Of a DNA stretch of 10,968 bases, positions 6,979-10,968 are shown piece by piece. A program made the position numbers and the translations under genes. Below the pieces are notes generated by a model. The model did not search any database and was not told where the DNA came from. It saw nothing but the letters and a program-made list of their open reading frames with translations. Position 1 is the first letter of the stretch, and each line of letters starts with the position of its first letter. The stretch covers positions 1-10,968 of the forward strand of contig CAZOWW010000158.1 of NCBI GenBank assembly GCA_964583765.1, written 5' to 3'. The stretch comes from CAZOWW01 sp964583765. Its GTDB lineage: Bacteria; Actinomycetota; Actinomycetes; Actinomycetales; Kineosporiaceae.

Positions 6979-7025
6979 GTTTCGTAGACGTTACGAGTGA
7001 TCGTTCACCGTGACGACCGCGTCAC
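6979..7025 (-). promoter_or_regulatory. GlnR-type boxes upstream of glnA
   Basis: On the minus strand GTAAC-N6-GAAAC (6994-6979) fits the actinobacterial GlnR half-site pair GTnAC-N6-GnAAC exactly. A second pair, GTGAC-N6-GTCAC (7025-7010), fits with one mismatch. The boxes are 31 bp apart start to start instead of the usual 22 bp, still close to whole helical turns. Downstream, TAATGC (6960-6955) or TAGCGT (6946-6941) could be the -10, which would put the perfect box next to the -35. Low-nitrogen activation of glnA is the expected role; this is inferred from the motif. Confidence 0.65.
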
Positions 7026-7363
7026 GCTCGTTGCGATCTCGATTCGAGAAGCCGCGAAGGTGACGAACCGCCCGGATGGGCCACGCTCGTATCCGTCAAC
7101 GCCGGTGCGGGCGAGGTGGCGATGGTGCTGACCGCCCCGCGTGCGTAGTCGAGACTAGCCTGCAGATCTGCGGAATCCGGGGGTGCCCTGCGGGACGACG
7201 TTGTCGTGGCGACTCGACCGGAACGTCCCCGCGGCGCGGGTCGCCCGGAACAGGGCCGACCGGTGCGGACCGGTCCTCGGGAGACCACCGGGCACCTGGC
7301 CGTGGGGCACCGGAAGGGCGGTGACACCGGGACCGGCCGCGACACCCGACCAGCCGTGCGGCA
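7026..7363. other. Non-coding stretch between DUF4191 and glnA
   Basis: About 340 bp with no convincing gene. Frames on both strands are Arg/Pro/Gly-rich, with no motif or start signal. Mycobacteria have a small RDD-type membrane protein gene (Rv2219A) at this place; I find no hydrophobic frame that could be it, and no recognisable remnant. The stretch contains a 7-bp inverted repeat (GACCGGT at 7258-7264 with 7269-7275), which could be an additional terminator or a protein site. Confidence 0.5.
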
Positions 7364-7393
7364 CCGGGGCGGCGGAGAGGACCGGCGCCCCGG
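7364..7393 (-). terminator. Hairpin downstream of the DUF4191 gene
   Basis: CCGGGGCG (7364-7371) pairs with CGCCCCGG (7386-7393): an 8-bp, all-G/C stem with a 14-nt loop, 16 nt beyond the DUF4191 stop codon. It is a plausible terminator that separates this gene from glnA. No U-tract follows. Confidence 0.5.
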
Positions 7394-7409
7394 ACGGGGT
7401 CGTGCGGGA

Positions 7410-8117
7410 TCAGCGCCCCCGCGTCGCCTTGCGGTCGGGGCGGACCCGCATCGGGTCGATCCCCTTGGGTACGGGCAGCTTCGCCGCCCCGACCGCCCGC
7501 AGGCGCTTGGACACCTGGACCACTTCGTTCTTGTCCAGGCGGGCCCGCATCCGGACGAACTGCATGGAGAGCTTCTCCAGCGGGACCTGGCCCTCGTCGT
7601 CCCCGGCGTGGATGACCGTGACGGGCACACCGGGGAGCAGACGGGACAGACGCTTGCGGTACTGGTCGGACAGGCGGGCGACCCGCGGCAGCGGGCCCTC
7701 GGTGACCAGGACGACACCGGCGCGACCCACGACCTGGGTGACCCGATCCCCGGTGCGCGGGTCCGCGGCGACCGGCTCCTCCTGGAGCGTCCAGCCACGG
7801 CGGAGGTTGCGCAACACCGCGACACTCGCGCCCTGCTTACCCCGTAGGCCCTTGTAGGCAGCGCGCTCGGCGCGGCGTGCCAGCACCACCGCGGCCACGA
7901 GCAACCCGATCGGCAGGGACATCAGGGTGAAGTAGATCGGGTGGTTCTCCAGGACGCCGACGGTGACCAGGGGCACCACGGGTAGCAGGAAACCGAGGAG
8001 CATCCACCAGGTGACCGCGCGGTCCACCTGGCGGGTCATCGTGAAGGCGGCCCGCAACTGGGCGAACCGGCCGGGGGTCTTGGAACCGTCCTCGGATTCC
8101 GAACGCTTGCGGGCCAT
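7410..8117 (-). CDS. DUF4191-family membrane protein
   Basis: A 235-residue integral membrane protein of unknown function, equivalent in position to mycobacterial Rv2219, between lipA and glnA. After a basic cytoplasmic N-terminus (MARKRSESEDG) there are two adjacent transmembrane helices (about 34-55 and 61-81) joined by a short ENHP turn. A mainly basic cytoplasmic domain follows, with the segment GWTLQEEPVAADPRTGDRV and a Lys/Arg-rich end (VPKGIDPMRVRPDRK). A longer frame begins at 8174, but the ATG at 8117 fits better: TATCCT lies 7 nt before it, a leaderless promoter arrangement, and the family starts with MARK-like sequence. The conserved neighbourhood suggests a link to lipoate or nitrogen metabolism, but no function is established. 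Confidence 0.87.
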   Translation of the reverse strand: MARKRSESEDGSKTPGRFAQLRAAFTMTRQVDRAVTWWMLLGFLLPVVPLVTVGVLENHPIYFTLMSLPIGLLVAAVVLARRAERAAYKGLRGKQGASVAVLRNLRRGWTLQEEPVAADPRTGDRVTQVVGRAGVVLVTEGPLPRVARLSDQYRKRLSRLLPGVPVTVIHAGDDEGQVPLEKLSMQFVRMRARLDKNEVVQVSKRLRAVGAAKLPVPKGIDPMRVRPDRKATRGR

Positions 8118-8124
8118 GCCGATC

Positions 8125-8130
8125 AGGATA
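8125..8130 (-). promoter_or_regulatory. -10 hexamer of a leaderless promoter (DUF4191)
   Basis: On the minus strand TATCCT (8130-8125) fits TAnnnT and ends 7 nt before the ATG at 8117. Transcription would start at the A of the start codon. There is no Shine-Dalgarno sequence upstream of this ATG. A clear -35 is not visible. Confidence 0.5.
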
Positions 8131-8138
8131 CGCGGGGC

Positions 8139-8152
8139 CAGGAGCGCTCCCG
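8139..8152. promoter_or_regulatory. Operator-like palindrome upstream of DUF4191
   Basis: GGAGCGCTCC (8141-8150) is a perfect 10-bp palindrome. With its flanks it matches 11 of 14 positions of the CebR operator TGGGAGCGCTCCCA, known from actinobacterial cellulose-utilisation genes. It would lie 22-35 bp upstream of the predicted start point of DUF4191, overlapping the -35 zone. A cellulose regulator controlling this gene would be surprising, and a chance palindrome is possible. Confidence 0.3.
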
Positions 8153-8205
8153 CGCCCCGGCAGGCGCGATGCACCGACCGGCGGATCGTCGGTCCGGTCG
8201 CCGCG

Positions 8206-8274
8206 ACCGCGGTGGGTCAGTGATCGCCACCGTGGTGGGTCAGTCGTCGGGACCGTGGTGGGTCAGTCGTCGCC
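8206..8274. repeat. 23-bp tandem repeat, 3 copies, across the lipA stop
   Basis: Three adjacent 23-bp units (8206-8228, 8229-8251, 8252-8274), each containing GGTGGGTCAGT on the plus strand. Units 2 and 3 differ at two positions and unit 1 is a little more diverged. The lipA stop codon (8263-8265) lies in unit 3, so units 1 and 2 look like duplications of the last lipA codons plus stop and flank. The unit is not a multiple of three and the extra copies lie after the stop, so they do not change LipA. Confidence 0.9.
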
Positions 8275-9285
8275 CCCGCGGCGTGGCGCGTGGACCAGGG
8301 CCACCGCCTCCTGCCGGGATGCCCCGGCGTCGGCGAGTCCCGCCCACCGTTCCGGCAGCCGACGTCCGGCCCGGCGCATGGCCTGGGCCCAGAGGCGGCC
8401 CGCCCGGTACGAGGAGCGGACCAACGGCCCGGACATCACGCCCGAGAAGCCGAGGTCCTCGGCCTCGTCCCGCAGCTGCACGAACTCCTCGGGCGTCACC
8501 CAGCGCTCCACCGGGTGGTGCAGTTTGCTCGGGCGCAGGTACTGCGTGATGGTGACCAGGTCGCAGCCGTGCGCGCGCAGATCGCGCAGCGCGGCGGAGA
8601 TCTCGTCCGGCTGCTCGCCGAGCCCGAGGATGAGGTTGGACTTGGTGACCATGCCGGCGGACTTGGCCAGGGCCAGGACGTCGAGCGATCGCTGGTAGTC
8701 GAACGCGGGGCGGATCCGCCGGAAGACCCGGGGCACGGTCTCGAGGTTGTGGGCGAACACCTCGGGTGCTGCCTCGAACACCTGGCGGAGCAGGTCCGCG
8801 CGACCGGAGAAGTCCGGGACGAGGATCTCCACCCCGGTGTCCGGGCTCGCCTCGTGCACGCTCCGCACTGTCTCGGCGTAGAGCCAGGCGCCCTCGTCCG
8901 GCAGGTCGTCCCGGGCCACGCCGGTCACCGTCGCGTAGTGCAGGCCCATCGTCCGCACGCTCTCGGCGACGCGCCGGGGCTCGTCCGGATCGAGCGGGGC
9001 GGGACGGCCCGAGTGGATCTGGCAGAAGTCGCATCGGCGGGTGCACTCGTCCCCGCCGATGAGGAAGGTGGCCTCGCGGTCCTCCCAGCACTCAAAGATG
9101 TTGGGGCATCCGGCCTCCTGGCAGACCGTGTGCAGGCCGGAGCCTCGCACGAGGCTCGTGAGCTCCCGGTACTCCGGTCCCATGCGGGCGGTGGTGCGGA
9201 GCCACGGGGGCTTTCGCTCGATCGGCACCTCGGCGTTGCGTGCCTCGACACGGAGCATCCGGCGGCCTTCCGGGGCGACAGTCAC
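8263..9285 (-). CDS. lipA: Lipoyl synthase (radical SAM)
   Basis: LipA (EC 2.8.1.8) inserts two sulfur atoms into octanoyl groups bound to lipoyl domains of 2-oxoacid dehydrogenases and the glycine cleavage H protein. The 340-residue protein has both iron-sulfur sites: the auxiliary cluster that donates sulfur, CX4CX5C (C55, C60, C66), and the radical SAM motif CX3CX2C (C81, C85, C88 in CTRRCDFCQI). The C-terminal RSSY motif (290-293), which carries the conserved serine ligand, is intact. The GTG at 9285 is preferred over the in-frame ATG at 9258: TAGCCT sits 7 nt before it, which fits a leaderless transcript, and the extra residues fit the usual length. The C-terminus beyond RSSYRAG (about 45 residues) includes a variable Arg-rich tail. 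lipB lies 100 nt upstream on the same strand, so substrate supply and sulfur insertion are encoded together. Confidence 0.98.
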   Translation of the reverse strand: MTVAPEGRRMLRVEARNAEVPIERKPPWLRTTARMGPEYRELTSLVRGSGLHTVCQEAGCPNIFECWEDREATFLIGGDECTRRCDFCQIHSGRPAPLDPDEPRRVAESVRTMGLHYATVTGVARDDLPDEGAWLYAETVRSVHEASPDTGVEILVPDFSGRADLLRQVFEAAPEVFAHNLETVPRVFRRIRPAFDYQRSLDVLALAKSAGMVTKSNLILGLGEQPDEISAALRDLRAHGCDLVTITQYLRPSKLHHPVERWVTPEEFVQLRDEAEDLGFSGVMSGPLVRSSYRAGRLWAQAMRRAGRRLPERWAGLADAGASRQEAVALVHAPRRGGDD

Positions 9286-9286
9286 G

Positions 9287-9304
9287 CTGCCCAGGCTAGG
9301 GCAG
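9287..9304 (-). promoter_or_regulatory. lipA leaderless promoter inside an 18-bp palindrome
   Basis: On the minus strand the sequence is CTGCCC-TAGCCT-GGGCAG. TAGCCT (9298-9293) fits the -10 pattern TAnnnT and ends 7 nt before the GTG start at 9285. The flanking 6-mers are perfect inverted repeats, so the -10 is the centre of an operator-like palindrome ending 1 bp from the start codon. A repressor bound here would block initiation; no such regulator is known to me for this site. Confidence 0.5.
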
Positions 9305-9385
9305 GGTGCCGATCACGTCCTGCTGGCGAGGGCGGTCGTGACGGCGGCCACTCGCCGATGTCGTGCTGCTCGGCGGTTCTGCCGT

Positions 9386-10111
9386 TCAGGCGTCGACGGT
9401 CGCGGGCTGGTCGTCCGCGACCAGGGAGTCCGGGACCTCGTGGGGGGCCGGCTCCCCGTGGGAACGCGGCGTTCCGGGCAGTCCCACCGCGTCCAGGTGA
9501 CGCTCGGCCAGAGGAACCACCTCCGGCACGGTCACCGGACGCCCGAGCTCCAGGGAGAGAGAGGTGACACCGGCGTCGGCGATGCCGCAGGGCACGATGC
9601 GCAGGAAGCCGGAGAGATCGGGGTCGCAGTTGAGGGCGAAGCCGTGCATGGTCACCTGCCGGCTCACCCGGATGCCGATGGCGCCCACCTTGCGGGTGCC
9701 CCCTCGGTCATCGGCGGGGATCCACACGCCGCTCCGTCCGGGCACCCGGACGGCGGTAACGCCGAGGTCGGCGCAGGTGCGGATCATGGCTTCCTCGAGT
9801 CGGCGCACGTAGCTCACGACGTCGATGGGGGCGGCGAGCCGGACGATCGGATAGCCGACGAGCTGCCCGGGGCCGTGCCAGGTGATCTTGCCGCCTCGGT
9901 CGACATCGACCACCGGGGTGCCGTCCACCGGCCGTTCGTGCGGCTCGGTGCGCTTGCCTGCGGTGTACACGGGCGGGTGTTCGAGCAACAGGACCGTGTC
10001 GGGTTGACTCCCCTCGACCACGCGGGCGTGCACCTGGCGCTGCAACTCCCAGGCCTGGGAGTAGTCGACGCGCTCGGTACCGAATCCCACGTGCTCGAAT
10101 CGCAGACCCAT
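9386..10111 (-). CDS. lipB: Octanoyltransferase
   Basis: LipB (EC 2.3.1.181) transfers octanoate from acyl carrier protein to the lysine of lipoyl domains, the step before LipA. The 241-residue protein has the family signature RGGKITWHGPGQLVGYPIV (72-90), the catalytic lysine K141 in RKVGAIGIRV, MHGFALN (155-161), and the catalytic cysteine C175 in VPCGIADAGVTSL. Lys and Cys are spaced as in E. coli LipB (K135, C169). The N-terminus begins right at the domain (MGLRFEHVGFG). The last ~30 residues are acidic, Pro-rich and outside the core domain. ATG 10111 has no Shine-Dalgarno; TAGGCT lies 6 nt before it, so a leaderless transcript is likely. An inverted repeat GGCGAG/CTCGCC at 9325-9356 after the stop could be a weak terminator. 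Confidence 0.98.
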   Translation of the reverse strand: MGLRFEHVGFGTERVDYSQAWELQRQVHARVVEGSQPDTVLLLEHPPVYTAGKRTEPHERPVDGTPVVDVDRGGKITWHGPGQLVGYPIVRLAAPIDVVSYVRRLEEAMIRTCADLGVTAVRVPGRSGVWIPADDRGGTRKVGAIGIRVSRQVTMHGFALNCDPDLSGFLRIVPCGIADAGVTSLSLELGRPVTVPEVVPLAERHLDAVGLPGTPRSHGEPAPHEVPDSLVADDQPATVDA

Positions 10112-10117
10112 GGGGGA

Positions 10118-10123
10118 AGCCTA
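10118..10123 (-). promoter_or_regulatory. -10 hexamer of a leaderless promoter (lipB)
   Basis: On the minus strand TAGGCT (10123-10118) fits TAnnnT and ends 6 nt before the ATG at 10111; it is flanked on both sides by runs of C. No Shine-Dalgarno precedes the ATG, which supports a leaderless transcript. No good -35 is visible. Confidence 0.5.
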
Positions 10124-10148
10124 CGGGGGCACCCGTGTCACCGCCCTG

Positions 10149-10221
10149 CGACCACCTGCGCCCGGTCGGCGTCGTCGACCATCTGCGACCTGGGCGACGG
10201 TCGCCGTCCACCAGCTGCGAC
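10149..10221. repeat. Degenerate direct repeats, about 27-29 bp period
   Basis: Three related segments begin at 10149 (CGACCACCTGCG), 10176 (CGACCATCTGCGACC) and 10205 (CGTCCACCAGCTGCGAC). Spacing is 27 and 29 bp, and the segments between them are also loosely similar. They could be decayed tandem repeats or an array of protein sites; sequence drift keeps confidence modest. Confidence 0.45.
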
Positions 10222-10385
10222 TTGGCCGGCGAGCAGTCGTCCACGCGCCTATCCTGCGCGCCTGTGCGCGGACGGTTCATTTCCGGACGCGGAACGTTCA
10301 CCAATTGGTCACCGAGAGAACTGGCCCTTGAGCACAGCGTTCGCGGTCGCGTCTCGGGGTGTGGTTACCGAATTTCGCAAGACCT

Positions 10386-10421
10386 TCAGGTATTCCTTCG
10401 GGGGGGTCAGGTACTTACACT
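10386..10421 (+). promoter_or_regulatory. Candidate cellulase promoter with 21-bp-spaced direct repeat
   Basis: TTCCTT (10393-10398) and TACACT (10416-10421), 17 nt apart, are a fair sigma-70-like pair; the -35 is weak, as expected for an activated promoter. TCAGGTA occurs twice, at 10386-10392 and 10407-10413, exactly 21 bp apart (two helical turns). The first copy abuts the -35 and the second lies in the spacer, so a dimeric regulator could bind on one face. The leader would be about 90 nt. Confidence 0.4.
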
Positions 10422-10434
10422 CCCTCCGCGAACG

Positions 10435-10502
10435 CTTCCCGGACGTCCGCCGCTCGACACCTCCCAGTCGGGCGAGGCCTCGGACCCGGGAAGATCCTTC
10501 CC
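10435..10502 (+). promoter_or_regulatory. Cellulase leader with two mutually exclusive hairpins
   Basis: CTTCCCGG (10435-10442) can pair with CCGGGAAG (10486-10493), closing a 43-nt loop with an inner stem (CCTCCC near 10460 with GGGCGAGG at 10470-10477). The same right arm can instead form GGGAAG (10488-10493) with CTTCCC (10497-10502), a 6-bp stem with a 3-nt loop ending 5 nt before the Shine-Dalgarno AGGAG (10508-10512). The two pairings share 10488-10493 and cannot coexist. This is a possible RNA switch or mRNA-stability element; no known riboswitch class is recognised. Confidence 0.35.
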
Positions 10503-10520
10503 CTCACAGGAGCGTCCAAG

Positions 10521-10968
10521 ATGAGCAAGAGGCGCGGCATGAACCGAGCCTGGAGCACCGTGGCAGCGCTGTCGCTGGCCGCCGCGGGGCTCGTCGTCGG
10601 GGTGGGTGGTGCCAGCACGGCCACCGCCGCCTCGGCGCAGGGCACGGGTACCGGGTACCTGAGCACCAAGGGCAACCAGATCGTGGACTCCACCGGAGCC
10701 ACGGTGCGCCTGACCGGTATCAACTGGTTCGGCATGGAGACCGCGAACGAGACGTTCCACGGCCTCTGGGCATCCGTGACCTGGAAGTCCATGATCGACC
10801 ACATGGCCTCGTTGGGGTACAACACCCTGCGAGTGCCGTTCTCCGGCGATGCGCTGAAGTCCGGCGCCAGCGCGACGAGCGTCAACACTGCCTCGAACCC
10901 GGACCTCATCGGGCTCAGCCCGCTGCAGATCCTGGACAAGGTCGTGGACTACGCGGGCCAGAAGGGCA
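10521..10968 (+). CDS. Secreted GH5 cellulase (endoglucanase-like), N-terminal part
   Basis: The first 149 codons of a gene that runs off the right edge. The start ATG has AGGAG 8 nt upstream. A Sec-type signal peptide is clear: basic N-terminus MSKRRGMNRAW, hydrophobic core VAALSLAAAGLVVGVGG, and a probable cleavage site near residues 36-39 (STATAASA). The mature protein begins with GYLSTKGNQIVDSTGATVRL and GINWFGMET, then FHGLW, a MIDHMASLGYNTLRVPFS segment, and NPDLIGLSPLQILDKVVDYAG. These are the first beta/alpha units of family 5 glycoside hydrolases, close to bacterial endoglucanases that cut beta-1,4-glucan outside the cell. The catalytic glutamates and any cellulose-binding module lie beyond the window. 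Subfamily and exact substrate cannot be fixed from this part. Confidence 0.9.
   Translation, partial: MSKRRGMNRAWSTVAALSLAAAGLVVGVGGASTATAASAQGTGTGYLSTKGNQIVDSTGATVRLTGINWFGMETANETFHGLWASVTWKSMIDHMASLGYNTLRVPFSGDALKSGASATSVNTASNPDLIGLSPLQILDKVVDYAGQKG

Larger units (their letters stand above)
10112..10520. other. Divergent intergenic region, lipB / GH5 cellulase
   Basis: This 409-bp region contains no gene I can support. From left to right it holds the lipB leaderless promoter, degenerate repeats (10149-10221), a 10-bp palindrome ACCAATTGGT (10300-10309), the 10-mer TGGTTACCGA (10362-10371) also found near the left-edge promoter, a candidate cellulase promoter with a direct repeat, and a structured leader. 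The half nearer the cellulase gene is less G/C-rich, as expected for a regulated promoter. No exact copy of the CebR operator TGGGAGCGCTCCCA is present. Confidence 0.6.

Noticed and set aside
7022..7825. A 267-codon minus-strand frame overlapping the DUF4191 gene
   Set aside because: It is a frame-shifted shadow with an Arg/Pro/Ser-rich translation; the DUF4191 frame has transmembrane helices and conserved synteny.
10291..10316. GGAAC followed by CGAG 17 nt later, a possible ECF promoter before the cellulase
   Set aside because: CGAG is a poor -10, and the site lies more than 200 nt from the start codon; the spacer holds a palindrome that explains the region as well.

Overview
The window reads as chromosomal DNA of a motile, high-GC actinobacterium. 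An order-Micrococcales relative of the cellulose degraders (Cellulomonadaceae type) would fit, but that placement is inference. It rests on strong G/C codon bias, a glycoside hydrolase family 5 cellulase-like gene with a secretion signal, a methyl-accepting chemotaxis protein, and the actinobacterial gene order lipB-lipA-DUF4191-glnA (mycobacteria have Rv2217-Rv2218-Rv2219-Rv2219A-glnA1).

Layout from left to right. Bases 1-489 hold no convincing gene, but carry a good leftward sigma-70-type promoter and a 22-bp tandem duplication. Bases 490-2589 (minus) encode a membrane chemoreceptor whose C-terminus is a PilZ domain with intact c-di-GMP-binding motifs. Divergent from it, 2737-3947 (plus) is an overlapping pair: an ECF sigma factor and a zinc-type membrane anti-sigma factor, similar to SigL/RslA. 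They converge, across a 13-bp hairpin terminator, on a secreted TIGR03118-family protein (4067-5176, minus). The upstream region of that gene contains TGAACC-N16-CGTGTG, the promoter form described for mycobacterial SigL, so the sigma/anti-sigma pair and the secreted protein may form a small local regulon.

Bases 5430-6866 (minus) encode a type I-beta glutamine synthetase with an intact adenylylation tyrosine; a GlnR-type operator lies upstream. A gap of about 540 bp then leads to DUF4191, lipA and lipB, all on the minus strand. Each of these three genes has a TAnnnT hexamer 6-7 nt before its start codon, the layout of a leaderless promoter. LipB transfers octanoyl groups to lipoyl domains and LipA inserts the sulfurs, so together they make protein-bound lipoate. 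A 23-bp unit is repeated three times across the lipA stop codon.

The right edge carries the first 149 codons of a secreted GH5 cellulase (10521 onward, plus). Its upstream region contains a 21-bp-spaced direct repeat and a leader with two mutually exclusive hairpins.

I see no mobile element, CRISPR array, tRNA or rRNA. The most interesting points are the predicted ECF sigma circuit, the chemoreceptor-PilZ fusion, the serial leaderless promoters, and the structured cellulase leader. No wholly new multi-gene system is evident.
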